DNA from: Streptomyces sp. ISL-36
GTDB taxonomy: Bacteria; Actinomycetota; Actinomycetes; Streptomycetales; Streptomycetaceae
Assembly (NCBI RefSeq): GCF_018614205.1
Contig: NZ_JAGGOS010000014.1
Location: 44,616-108,615 of the forward strand
Reading direction: 5' to 3'
DNA: 64,000 bases
The notes below the pieces were generated by a model. The model did no database searches, was not told the origin of the DNA, and was given only the letters and a program-made list of their open reading frames with translations. Shown here piece by piece: positions 25,990 through 34,447 of the stretch. The translations under genes and the position numbers were made by a program. Every line of letters starts with the position of its first letter. The first letter of the stretch is position 1.

Positions 25990-26364
25990 TCAACTTCCCG
26001 GCACAGTATCCCCGTTGGCGTCACTCCCGGCACTCCTGTTCCAGGTCAGACTCACGGAGAAATTGGCCGCGGTCGCCGTGCTGGCGATCACCACGTCCGC
26101 CTCGGCCGACAGCGACACCCCGAACTCCAGCGTGATCTCGTCCGGTGCGTTCGCCAGCCCCCTGAACCGCCCCACGAAGCTCTCAGCCACCGGGCGTACG
26201 GTGTCCAGCATCTGCCCGAACGACCGTTCCGCCCGCACGACGGAGCGGGCTCCGCGGCCGACGCGGACGAGCGACTCGTCCACCTCCCGGATCTGGACCC
26301 GCAGGGACTCGTCACTGCCGTCACCCAGCGGGACTTCCACCGTGTGGACCGGGCCGTCGCTCAT
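25990..26364 (-). CDS. Trypco1 (CU044_2847 family) protein
   Basis: 124 residues with ribosome site AAGGAG. The beta-rich start (VHTVEVPLGDGSDESLRVQI), the helix AERSFGQMLDTVRPVAESF and the C-terminal ITLEFGVSLSAEADVVIAST, then FSVSLTW, match the trypsin-co-occurring domain 1 family. That family is named for its constant pairing with trypsin-NTPase proteins such as the one encoded just downstream. It is thought to act as a small adaptor or target of the protease-containing partner; the mechanism is not established. First gene of the pair. Confidence 0.85.
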   Translation of the reverse strand: MSDGPVHTVEVPLGDGSDESLRVQIREVDESLVRVGRGARSVVRAERSFGQMLDTVRPVAESFVGRFRGLANAPDEITLEFGVSLSAEADVVIASTATAANFSVSLTWNRSAGSDANGDTVPGS

Positions 26365-26899
26365 GACTCTCCTTCATGGACTGGGAGTTGGAGATCATAG
26401 GCCACGGCTTCGCCGATCTTCACCGACTTCGGCCACTGATCGGTGCCTCTCTCTGGGACGTGGGGCGTTGGGTGAACGCACCGTAGCCAACCGTCACGTG
26501 CCGACCGTGGAAGAGGACGACGAGGGCGGTGGGGTCGTTGCTGCTGCTCGGCGAGCACGGCCGGTGAGGCAAGAACGTCCAGCCCTGGTACGAGGAGGCC
26601 ATCCACACGTTTCTGTTCGTCCGGTACCCGCGCAGCCGCGTCCAGGACGAGCGCCGCGCGTCCCTCGTCCAGCGACCTCGGCCAGACCCTCTGACGACGG
26701 CCCGGCGTTCCTCCGGGGGCAGGGGCCGCACGCCCCGCGCGACGCCCTCCCAGGACTCGGCCGGCCAGGGATGGCGTCGCTCGGGCCGGCGGTGTCAAGC
26801 GGCGTATCGCGTCGATCGGGTCAGCCGTACCCGTTGCCCCTCAGCCCGCTGCGCCGTGTCAGCGTCCTGACCATGCGGCAGGGGCCGGGGCGGTGCGGT
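26365..26899. other. Intergenic region with possible gene relic and promoter for the Trypco1 operon
   Basis: No intact gene is supported. On the reverse strand about 26530-26680 has coding-like composition (peptide GRAALVLDAAARVPDEQ) that shifts frame near 26555 (peptide NDPTALVVLFHGRHVTVGYG in the other frame), suggesting a broken gene. TATGAT on the reverse strand at 26393-26398 is about 30 bp before the Trypco1 ATG and may be its -10 box. Confidence 0.45.
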
Positions 26900-28108
26900 T
26901 CATCGGTGAGCCGGGTTCGGTACGGCTTCACGGTCATCGCGCCGGGCGGTTCCGTGCCAGTCCAGGATGAGGACGGTTGCGTCGTCCTTGAGGTTGCCGC
27001 GGCAGGCGTCCAGTACCGCTGTCGTCAGAGTGCGAACGGCCTCCCTGGGATGCGAGGCGCGGGTGTCGCGCACGAGAGAGGCCAGATCGACAGCTGCGGC
27101 ACCCCGTTCCTGCATGCCGTCAGTGAGCAGGATCAGGCGGTCGCCGGGGTGCAACTGAAGCTTCTGGAGCTGGTAGGAGGTGGGCGCCGCCACGCCGAAC
27201 GGCAGGTTGACGGCGAGCTTGACCTCCTCGACCGCGGCAGCACCGTCCCGTAGGCGCAGAGGCCAGGGATGTCCTGCGTTGACCAGTTCGCAGGTGCCCG
27301 TGTCGAGACGGACGCAGAGCAGTTGCCCGGTGGCCAGCCCACGACTGTGGGTCAGCAGGGCCTCGTGGGCGCGGCGGGCCTGATGGAGGGCGTCGCAACC
27401 AGTGCGGCGGGCGCCGCGCAACGCACCCATGACCAGCGTGGCCAGCAGGGCGGAGTCGGTGTCGTGGCCCATGGCGTCGGTGATGGACAGGTGCAGCGTG
27501 TCCTGATCGAGCGTGTAGTCGTAGGTGTCACCACCGATGTCGTCGGCAGGGATCAGTCCGGCGGCGAGGGTGAACTGGGGGGCCTCGCAGCAGGACGCCG
27601 AAGGGAGCAGCTGGTGCTGGATCTCGGCGGCCAGGCTGGTCCGGGTGGTGCGCCGGCCCGCGTGGTACAGGTCGGTGAAGCGGCGGTCCGTGACGATGAT
27701 GTAAGCAAGCGCGTGGGCCGCGTCGCCGATCTGTCCGAGCACGGTGTCGTCGGCGTACTGAAGCGTGACCTCCAGCACGCCGATGCAGTCGCCGCGATTG
27801 GTCACCGGCGAGATCACGCGCCGTCCGCCCTGACCGTCCGGTTCCACATGCTGGCGCTGGCTGCGCAGAACTGTGTCGTAGACGCTGCCTTGCAAATCGA
27901 TCCGCTCCGCAGCGTCAGCCCTCCCTCCCCCGGCGGGCGCGCTCAGGCGCAGCAGCCGCTGCCCCACGAGATCGACGAACAGGAACGACACACGCTCCGC
28001 CCCGAAGCGCTTGCGCAGGTCGTGCGCGATGACGCCGACGGACTCGCCAGGCGGCGCGGACTCCGCGGCGGCCAGAAGCTCGCCCAGTTCCAGATCTTTA
28101 CCATTCAT
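26900..28108 (-). CDS. GAF domain PP2C-type (SpoIIE-like) serine phosphatase
   Basis: 402 residues from the ATG at 28108, with GGGAGG seven bases upstream; a longer upstream frame lacks a ribosome site. Residues about 20-165 are a GAF-like sensor (ERVSFLFVDLVGQRLLRLSA, then IGVLEVTLQY). Residues 170-400 are a PPM/SpoIIE phosphatase with the metal-binding signature DDIGGDTYDY (Asp194), the DAMGHD motif, TDGMQER and a C-terminal DDATVLILDW. Such enzymes typically dephosphorylate anti-sigma factor antagonists and control stress sigma factors. No kinase or antagonist gene is adjacent, so its partner is unknown. Confidence 0.88.
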   Translation of the reverse strand: MNGKDLELGELLAAAESAPPGESVGVIAHDLRKRFGAERVSFLFVDLVGQRLLRLSAPAGGGRADAAERIDLQGSVYDTVLRSQRQHVEPDGQGGRRVISPVTNRGDCIGVLEVTLQYADDTVLGQIGDAAHALAYIIVTDRRFTDLYHAGRRTTRTSLAAEIQHQLLPSASCCEAPQFTLAAGLIPADDIGGDTYDYTLDQDTLHLSITDAMGHDTDSALLATLVMGALRGARRTGCDALHQARRAHEALLTHSRGLATGQLLCVRLDTGTCELVNAGHPWPLRLRDGAAAVEEVKLAVNLPFGVAAPTSYQLQKLQLHPGDRLILLTDGMQERGAAAVDLASLVRDTRASHPREAVRTLTTAVLDACRGNLKDDATVLILDWHGTARRDDREAVPNPAHR

Positions 28109-28911
28109 GGCAACCTCCCATCGTCTGTCGCCACTTATTCCCCAGGTCGCCGACCTCATCCGGTACGTCCCTCCCGCCCGGTCACAGCGTTATTCCTTCC
28201 GGCCGGGTCCCTCGGCGTGGCGCGAGGGGCGCGTCCGCAGCCACCGATGCGCGCTCTCGCTGCCCCCTGGCATCAACCCGGGGTCCTGTGGGGCCGCGAA
28301 GCGCTTGCGCAGGACGTGCCATCCGTCGCACACGATTCAGGACACCGGGAAGTGCCTCACACCCGCTGGCGGCGCCCGGCGGAGCCACTGGTCTCGAAGC
28401 GGCAACTGCGGGGGCGAGATCCGGCCCGGCCGACAACCACGGGTGCGAGCCGTGTCGACGGTCCCGGCGTCCCTGCGCCGCCGGCCGCAAGTGCGAGGAG
28501 CCGCACCGCCGCACCCCGGTCGGCGAGTGGCTGGAGCTCGCCGACTTCGTCGACGAGCAGCTGACCGGGCCGTACACCCGCCTCGTCGAGCTGGAGGAGG
28601 CGTTGCGTCGCGTCGCGTCCACCGATGCGCCGTCAGCACGCGTGCGGGCCGCGGTTGAGGAGCCGGATCGGATGACGAGCTGTCGGCCGTAAGCCGAGGT
28701 CGTCGGGCTCAGAGGCCGATCACCCGGCGACGCGACCCCAAGAGGGGCGCGGACAGCACCTGCCCCCGCGCCCCTCGGGGGACCCCCCCGAGCGTGAGGG
28801 ACAGACCCGGGGGCGACCGCTGGGGTTCGTCCAGCCGTTCGATACCGTGGCGCCTTTCTTCACGCACGTTCGTGCGGGCATCCCCCTGTGCCTGCTTCCT
28901 GATGGAGTGAG
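28109..28911. other. Intergenic stretch, mostly gene-poor
   Basis: About 800 bp between the phosphatase and the FG-GAP subtilase. It contains the weak candidate small gene at 28288-28692. A CCGCGAAGCGCTTGCGCAGG segment at 28295 resembles CCGAAGCGCTTGCGCAGG within the phosphatase gene at 28001, a short internal duplication. The last 100 bp before 28912 probably carry the subtilase promoter; no clear boxes were seen. Confidence 0.45.
28288..28692 (+). CDS. Hypothetical small protein, possibly decayed
   Basis: 134 residues. Only the C-terminal half looks like real protein: a Cys-rich stretch (CEPCRRSRRPCAAGRKC) that could bind zinc, followed by a helical segment (TPVGEWLELADFVDEQLTGP, then LVELEEALRRVAS). 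The N-terminal half is Arg/Ala/Pro-rich and has no ribosome site. Either the true start lies inside or this is the remnant of a longer gene. No family recognised. Confidence 0.3.
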   Translation: MGPRSACAGRAIRRTRFRTPGSASHPLAAPGGATGLEAATAGARSGPADNHGCEPCRRSRRPCAAGRKCEEPHRRTPVGEWLELADFVDEQLTGPYTRLVELEEALRRVASTDAPSARVRAAVEEPDRMTSCRP

Positions 28912-31665
28912 ATGAAACGGCCTGTATGGTCCGCGGTCATCACGGCGATGGTGGCCGTGACGCTCGGCGCGATCCCCGCCAACGCCGCGCCGGCGAGCGC
29001 CGGAACAGCAACCCCGACGACAGCTGAACCCGTCAATCCGGCCCTTCACGACCGGGTCGCCGACGGCGACACGGTCAGAGTCAACGTCGTCACCAGGAAC
29101 CGCGCGGACCTGCCCGCCGCGGCCCGCGCCGGCAAGGCCCTGAAGACGCTGTCCACGCTGCCCGTGACCACCCTGCGCGTGGACAAGGCCGGTCTGGACA
29201 GGCTGGCCGGCCAGCCGGGAGTGGTCAGCGTCACCGAGGACGTGGCCGTACCCCCCACACTGGATTCGAGCGTTCCCCTGATCGGCGCCGACAGGACCGC
29301 CGCCGCGGGATACACGGGCGCCGGCAGCGCGGTGGCCGTCCTCGACACCGGCGTCGCCGTCAAGCATCCGTTCCTGGGCAACCGGGTGATCGCCGAGGCG
29401 TGCTTCTCGACCAACGACTCCACCTCCTCGGTCACCAGCCTGTGCCCCGACGGCACCGAGCAGCAGGAAGGCCCGGGCGCGGCCGACGCGGACAGCGGCC
29501 CCTGCGCGACCAGCCGCCTCTGTGACCACGGAACCCACGTGGCCGGTATCGCCGCGGGCAACGGGCGAGGTGTGACCGGAGCCCCCGAGGCCGGTGTCGC
29601 CCCCGGCGCCGGCATCATCGCCATTCAGGTGTTCAGCACGTTCCACACCGAGGCGTCCTGCGGGGTCGGCGCTGCGCCGTGCGTGCGCAGCTACACCAGC
29701 GATCAGCTCGCCGCCCTGGAGAAGGTGCTGGAGCTCCGGCAGTCCGGGACGCAGGTCGTCGCGGCCAACATGAGCCTGGGAGGCGGCCAGTACACGACGG
29801 CCTGCGACCAGGACGCCCGCAAGGTGGTCATCGACGAGCTGCGCACCGCCGGTGTCGCCACCGTGATCTCCGCCGGCAACGACGCGTACACCAACGCGGT
29901 GGGCGCCCCCGGCTGCATATCCTCGGCCATCACGGTGGGCAGCACCACCGACACCGACCAGCTGTCCTCCTTCACCAACCGGGGCCCGCTCCTTGACGTG
30001 TTCGCCCCCGGCAGCAGCATCGTCTCCTCGGTGCCCCGCGGCGGCTACGCCTCGAAGAACGGCACGTCCATGGCCGCTCCCCACGTGGCGGGCACCTTCG
30101 CGGTGCTCCACCAGGCGTACCCCCGGGCGAGCGTCGCGGAACTCGAGCGGATCCTGGAGACCGGCGGGAAGACCATCACCTACACGGGCGCCAGCACTCC
30201 CCGTGTCCAGCTCGACCTGTCGCCGCGCACCACGGACTTCAACTGCGACGGCGTGGAGGACACCGCCGTCGGCGACCCGAAGACGACCGTGGGCGGTGAC
30301 GCCGGCGCCGGTGTCGTACGCGTGGTCTACGGCGGCGGCAAGGGCACCGTCGAGATCAGCCAGGACCTCGCCGCCGTCTCGGGCGGCGCCGAGCCCAACG
30401 ACTGGTTCGGCGAGAACCTGGCCACCTTCGACCACGACAAGGACGGCTGCACGGACCTCGTCGTGGGCGTCCCGGCCGAGGACGTCGACGCCGCGACGGA
30501 CGCCGGTTCCGTTCAGGTCATCTACGGCGCAGCGGCCGGTCTGTCCACCGGCAAGGCGGCTCTCGACCTCGTCCAGGGCACCGGGGCGGGCTCGATCCTG
30601 GGCTCGGCCGCCGAGGCGGGCGACCGCTTCGGCCACGCCGTCGCCGCCGGTCACACCACCGGAGGTGAGCCGTACCTGGTGATCGGCGTCCCCGGCGAGG
30701 ACCTGGGCACCGTCGCCGACGCCGGCAGCGCCCACTACCTGCGCGGCAGCATCAACGTCACCATCCACCAGGACAAGCCGGGCATGGGAGGTACCGCCGA
30801 GGCCGGTGACAAGTTCGGCTCCTCGATCGCGGCCTCGGCGAACCACGTCGTCGTCGGATCGCCGGGTGAGGCGATCGGCACCCTGGCCAACGCGGGTGGT
30901 GTTCAGATCCTCAAGCACGACCTGAGCGCCGACGGCATCCCGGCCCCGATCCAGGGCATCAGCCAGGACGACGACTTCGTGTCCGGCGCGTCCGAGGCGG
31001 GCGACCAGTTCGGCGCGTCCGTGGCGGCCGCCGCGTACCGTCCTTCCGCCACGGCTGCCGCGACCGACACCGTCTTCGCGGTGGGTTCCCCCGGCGAGGC
31101 CCTGGCGGTCGGCACCAGCAACGTCACGCAGGCCGGCGCGGTCCAGAGCTTCCGCGTCACCGGGGCCGGTACGGTCACCCAGGCCGCCAACTTCAATGCC
31201 GAGGTCGAGAACGTGCAGGGCGGGGCCGAGGCCGGCGACAAGTTCGGCCAGAAGGTCGCCCTCGCCAACCTGGCCCCGCGCGCTCCGGGGGCGGCCACCA
31301 CCCTCGTCCTCGCGGTAGGCATTCCGGGCGAAGACGTCGGCACCACCGCGGACGCGGGCGCGGTGCAGACCTTCTACCCGTTCGGGGCTCCCGGCGACAC
31401 CGACTTCTGGCTGGAGGCCGGCAACGCCTCCGGTCTGGGCGGCACACCGACGGCCGGTCACGTCGTCGGCAACCACCTCGGCGCCACGGCCACCAGGCTC
31501 TACGTCGGCGTCCCCAACACCGCTCCGTACGGCGCCGCGTACTCCCTGCCGTGGAGCAACGCCACCGGCGGCCGCACCGGCTCGACCGGCGCCGTCACCA
31601 CTCACCAGCCCGGCCAGAACGGCCTTCCGGCCGCGGGCGGCGGTTTCGGCTGGGCCGCCGGCTGA
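28912..31665 (+). CDS. Secreted S8 subtilisin-like protease with FG-GAP repeats
   Basis: 917 residues; ribosome site GGAGTGAG. A signal peptide (VWSAVITAMVAVTLGAIPANA) is followed by an I9-like propeptide (to about 115). The subtilase domain has Asp145 (VAVLDTGV), His206 (DHGTHVAGI), Asn323 (SAGND) and Ser386 (NGTSMAAPHVAG). From about residue 440 to 860 there are seven FG-GAP repeats (for example DHDKDGCTDLVVGVPAEDV, YLVIGVPGEDLGTVADAG, LVLAVGIPGEDVGTTADAG), which form an integrin-alpha-like propeller. The catalytic set is complete, so an active exported protease is expected. A strong terminator follows. Confidence 0.92.
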   Translation: MKRPVWSAVITAMVAVTLGAIPANAAPASAGTATPTTAEPVNPALHDRVADGDTVRVNVVTRNRADLPAAARAGKALKTLSTLPVTTLRVDKAGLDRLAGQPGVVSVTEDVAVPPTLDSSVPLIGADRTAAAGYTGAGSAVAVLDTGVAVKHPFLGNRVIAEACFSTNDSTSSVTSLCPDGTEQQEGPGAADADSGPCATSRLCDHGTHVAGIAAGNGRGVTGAPEAGVAPGAGIIAIQVFSTFHTEASCGVGAAPCVRSYTSDQLAALEKVLELRQSGTQVVAANMSLGGGQYTTACDQDARKVVIDELRTAGVATVISAGNDAYTNAVGAPGCISSAITVGSTTDTDQLSSFTNRGPLLDVFAPGSSIVSSVPRGGYASKNGTSMAAPHVAGTFAVLHQAYPRASVAELERILETGGKTITYTGASTPRVQLDLSPRTTDFNCDGVEDTAVGDPKTTVGGDAGAGVVRVVYGGGKGTVEISQDLAAVSGGAEPNDWFGENLATFDHDKDGCTDLVVGVPAEDVDAATDAGSVQVIYGAAAGLSTGKAALDLVQGTGAGSILGSAAEAGDRFGHAVAAGHTTGGEPYLVIGVPGEDLGTVADAGSAHYLRGSINVTIHQDKPGMGGTAEAGDKFGSSIAASANHVVVGSPGEAIGTLANAGGVQILKHDLSADGIPAPIQGISQDDDFVSGASEAGDQFGASVAAAAYRPSATAAATDTVFAVGSPGEALAVGTSNVTQAGAVQSFRVTGAGTVTQAANFNAEVENVQGGAEAGDKFGQKVALANLAPRAPGAATTLVLAVGIPGEDVGTTADAGAVQTFYPFGAPGDTDFWLEAGNASGLGGTPTAGHVVGNHLGATATRLYVGVPNTAPYGAAYSLPWSNATGGRTGSTGAVTTHQPGQNGLPAAGGGFGWAAG

Positions 31666-31706
31666 TCGCACCAGCGATCCGGCCCCTGACCGGACACGCC
31701 TGAAAG

Positions 31707-31741
31707 GTGAGGCCCTGGAGGTTCTTCCTCCAGGGCCTCAC
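31707..31741. terminator. Perfect 15-bp terminator hairpin
   Basis: GTGAGGCCCTGGAGG (31707-31721) and CCTCCAGGGCCTCAC (31727-31741) are fully complementary around a TTCTT loop, 42 bases after the subtilase stop. No U-tract follows, which is usual in Streptomyces. Confidence 0.85.
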
Positions 31742-31902
31742 GCCTTGCTCGGCCGCAGCACTGCCGGGCGCAGACGTACGGGTGTGAAGCCCCTTTGCGT
31801 GCCCGACATTGCGATTCGGTGGAAATGCCTCCGGTTCCACCCATCACGACGATATGTTCACGCCGAGCATGCACGATCACCACAGAATGCCGAGGCGATG
31901 CC

Positions 31903-32730
31903 TTGAATTCGCAACAGCCCGAACCGCCACAACAGTCCAGCCGGCCGCCGGCCTGGGGGCGCCGGCCCCAGCAACCGGGTCCTTGGGGTCCACCGCCCCC
32001 GAAGAAGGGGTTGTCCACCGGCGCGATCGTCGGCATCAGCTTCGGTGGAGTGTTCGCCGTCCTCGTGATCCTCGGCGCCGTGGTCTCAGGTGGTGAGAAC
32101 GCCGCGGATGACAAGGCCGCGGGAAGGAAGCCGACGCCCACCAACCCTGCCGCCACGAGCACGCCGGCCGCCGTCACCGGCGCCCCCGCCGCCACAAGTA
32201 CGCCGGCCGCCGTCACCAGCGCCGCCGCCCCGCCCAGCGAGAAGCCGGAGATGGGGAAGCTTCCCGACTTCGTCGGCAAGGGGCTGCAATACGCGCAGGA
32301 CGAGGCCCAGTCGCTGGGGTTCTACAGCCTCCTTTCCCATGACGCCCTCGGTCGAGGCCGTAACCAGGCCTTTGACCGGAACTGGAAGATCTGCTTCCAG
32401 AGCCCCGCTCCCGGAACGCACAGGACCGACGTCAGTATCGACTTCGGCGCGGTGAAGCTTGAGGAGACCTGCCCCAGCAACGACATGGGTGCTCGGCCCG
32501 AAGCCGAAGCAGGCGTCACCATGCCCGACTTCGTGGGCAAGTCGGTGAAGGTCGCCCGCGGTGCCTTGCCCTCCAACACGAGCATCACGGTGACCGACGC
32601 CGCCGGGGACCGCATGGTCCTCATGGAGTCCAACTGGAAGGTGTGTACGCAGGATCCCCAGCCCAATGCCAAGTTGGACGGCCGGCCGATCACCTTCACG
32701 GCGGTGAAATTCGAGGAGAGCTGTCCCTAG
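31903..32730 (+). CDS. Membrane-anchored protein with two PASTA-like domains
   Basis: About 275 residues if started at TTG 31903 (NSQQPEPPQQSSRPP); the start is uncertain, since in-frame GTG 31819 and ATG 31825 exist without better ribosome sites. A Pro-rich cytoplasmic N-terminus leads to a single membrane segment (TGAIVGISFGGVFAVLVILG). A Thr/Pro/Ala linker with a repeated ATSTPAAVT motif comes next, then two PASTA-like units (LPDFVGKGLQYAQDEAQSLG and MPDFVGKSVKVARGALP), each ending in a Trp-Lys-Ile/Val-Cys motif. Paired cysteines suggest disulphides outside the cell. PASTA domains usually bind peptidoglycan; here a cell-wall contact role is inferred. Confidence 0.72.
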   Translation: MNSQQPEPPQQSSRPPAWGRRPQQPGPWGPPPPKKGLSTGAIVGISFGGVFAVLVILGAVVSGGENAADDKAAGRKPTPTNPAATSTPAAVTGAPAATSTPAAVTSAAAPPSEKPEMGKLPDFVGKGLQYAQDEAQSLGFYSLLSHDALGRGRNQAFDRNWKICFQSPAPGTHRTDVSIDFGAVKLEETCPSNDMGARPEAEAGVTMPDFVGKSVKVARGALPSNTSITVTDAAGDRMVLMESNWKVCTQDPQPNAKLDGRPITFTAVKFEESCP

Positions 32731-32775
32731 AGCTCTCCGGCGCGCTCGTATGCCTACACCGCGGGGGCATGCGGC

Positions 32776-33072
32776 TTACGCGAGGGGAGCGAGGACGAGG
32801 TAGCCGTCCAGGCGGGAGACCTGGGCGGTGTCCGGGTCCGGAGGGACGGCGTGGCCGAGGTCGTTCGCGCGGACCTCACCGATCCACTGGTCGTGCTGGT
32901 ACTCGTGGTTGATCACGGCGACCAGGAGATGGGTGGCGACGACGGTGAGCTGGGCCTGGGCGGCGACGCGGCCGGCGGCGATGTCGTTGATCCGGGCGTG
33001 TACGCGTTCGGCGACCGTGTCCCGGAAGTCGGCGAGCCGCTCGACGGTGGGCAGCGCGCCGCGGAACCTCTC
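32776..33072 (-). pseudogene. Coding-like remnant of unknown protein
   Basis: About 99 codons on the reverse strand with good codon bias (ERLADFRDTVAERVHARIND, then QLTVVATHLLVAVINHEYQ) ending at a stop at 32776. The frame continues upstream to 33198 but that part is atypical (Cys, Trp and Arg-rich) and has no ribosome site. This looks like the C-terminal part of a gene whose start has been lost. Product not recognised. Together with spacer it fills most of the 32731-33226 gap. Confidence 0.4.
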
Positions 33073-33226
33073 GGGCTGTGGCTGGGCGTGCCGCAGGCGC
33101 GAGAAACATGAGCAGGAGTGCCGGCCCACCACAGCCCAGGGCTGCGCGCAGCCGCCGATGGCACACCACGTGCCGTAGCGCCCGGGCGAGGGTCTCATGT
33201 CGCGGGTGGCGGCGCCGGGGTCCCGG

Positions 33227-33838
33227 TCATCGGGAGTCGGAGGGGGAAGTGGTGACGGGGGCCAACAGGGCGGCCGTGCACTCCTCGGCGAGGGTCTCCG
33301 CGTGCGGCGGCAGGGGATCGCCGGCGTTCAGGTGGCGCCGGACCACGGCGATCGGCAGGTCCACGAGGGCCAGGGTGACTCGGTCCCGCCCGGCGGCGCC
33401 TGTCGCGCCGAGGGCTTCGGCGAGTGTGCCGATCGATCGGAGTACCCGCTGGTTGCCCAGGTCGGCGCGGTGCCGGTGCTCCTCGGACCAGCCGTCACGC
33501 CCGAACTCCGCGGCGCCGTGAAGGAGCAGAGCGGCCTCGTCGGTGTGGGCGCGACTCCAGGAGATGACGTACCGGGCTGCCACGGCGGCGGCCCGGTGCG
33601 GGTCGGGGTCGCTGTGCAGCGCGGAGAAGTATCCGTCCTGGAAGCGCTCCGTCGTCCGCAGCCACACCTCGGCGAGAAGCGCCGAACGGCCGGGGAAGCG
33701 GTGGTAGACCGATCCGCTCGGGGCGCCGACGGCCTGCGCGACCGCCGACATGGTGACGGCGGCCGGTCCGCCGGCCGCGGCGAGGCCGACGGCGGCGTCG
33801 AGGAGCTGGTCGGTGTCGAAGCGGGGCGGTCTCGCCAT
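33227..33838 (-). CDS. TetR/AcrR family transcriptional regulator
   Basis: 203 residues. The N-terminal helix-turn-helix (residues 7-53: LLDAAVGLAAAGGPAAVTMS, then AVGAPSGSVYHRFPGRSALL) is typical of TetR; the remaining residues form a helical ligand-binding domain. No clear ribosome site is present: the sequence before the ATG is occupied by the palindrome at 33841-33860, so the mRNA may be nearly leaderless. It is divergent from the SRPBCC-like gene at 33926 and probably represses both itself and that gene. Confidence 0.9.
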   Translation of the reverse strand: MARPPRFDTDQLLDAAVGLAAAGGPAAVTMSAVAQAVGAPSGSVYHRFPGRSALLAEVWLRTTERFQDGYFSALHSDPDPHRAAAVAARYVISWSRAHTDEAALLLHGAAEFGRDGWSEEHRHRADLGNQRVLRSIGTLAEALGATGAAGRDRVTLALVDLPIAVVRRHLNAGDPLPPHAETLAEECTAALLAPVTTSPSDSR

Positions 33839-33840
33839 GT

Positions 33841-33860
33841 TTCAGAGAGTACTCTCTGAA
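33841..33860. promoter_or_regulatory. Perfect 20-bp TetR-type operator palindrome
   Basis: TTCAGAGAGTACTCTCTGAA is fully self-complementary and starts three bases before the TetR ATG. A second partial copy follows (TCAGAGAGATGTCTC, 33864-33878), with matching half-sites. Position and symmetry strongly suggest the autoregulatory operator. Confidence 0.85.
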
Positions 33861-33925
33861 TGAATCAGAGAGATGTCTCCAATTGATGGGGCGCCTCTCC
33901 CCTCAGGCAGTCCGGGAGGCCACTC

Positions 33926-34408
33926 ATGGCTGTCCACAACGTCCACGAACGTCTGCTGCCCAGGCCCGCGAGTGAAGTGGGCGCGCTGGTCGACACCCTG
34001 TCGAGCGGCCCCGCCGACCGGCTGTGGCCCGGCTCGCGCTGGCCGCCCATGGAGTTCGACGGTCCGCTGGCGGCCGGGGCGAGCGGCGGGCACGGCCCGG
34101 TGCGCTACACCGTCGCCGCCTACGTGCCCTCGACCTGGGTCCGTTTCACTTTCCGCGGACCGCGCGGCTTCCACGGCTTCCACGAGTACGCCGTCCTCCC
34201 CGTCGACGCCGAACGCACCGTGCTGCGGCACACCTTGGCCATGCGGGTCACCGGCCTCGCCCGCCTGACGTGGCCGCTGCTCTGGCGTCCCCTCCACGAC
34301 GCCCTCATCGAGGACAGCCTGCGCCGCGCCGAACCGCCCGGCACCGGAACCCCGCCCCGCCACACCCCGTACGTGCGCCTGCTCCGCGCCCTGGTCCGCC
34401 GGAGGTGA
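33926..34408 (+). CDS. SRPBCC-like small protein under TetR control
   Basis: 160 residues; GGGAGG seven bases upstream of the ATG. The strand-rich pattern (VHNVHERLLPRPASEVGALV, RYTVAAYVPSTWVRFTFRG, GFHGFHEYAVLPVDAERTVL) and C-terminal long helix (LTWPLLWRPLHDALIEDSLR) fit the START/SRPBCC hydrophobic-ligand-binding fold. No catalytic residues can be assigned. It is the only gene obviously sharing the TetR operator, so it may bind or process the regulator's inducer. Confidence 0.68.
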   Translation: MAVHNVHERLLPRPASEVGALVDTLSSGPADRLWPGSRWPPMEFDGPLAAGASGGHGPVRYTVAAYVPSTWVRFTFRGPRGFHGFHEYAVLPVDAERTVLRHTLAMRVTGLARLTWPLLWRPLHDALIEDSLRRAEPPGTGTPPRHTPYVRLLRALVRRR

Positions 34409-34447
34409 CACGAGCTGCGAGGTCGGGCGTCCGGGCAGACTGGGCGG

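Noticed and set aside
23935..26400. An 821-codon forward frame across the trypsin-STAND gene
   Set aside because: Antisense to a protein with intact catalytic motifs; composition Arg, Pro and Gly only.
28720..31671. A 983-codon open frame antisense to the FG-GAP subtilase
   Set aside because: It mirrors the coding bias of the real gene, is rich in Gly, Arg and Val without domains, and lacks a start signal.
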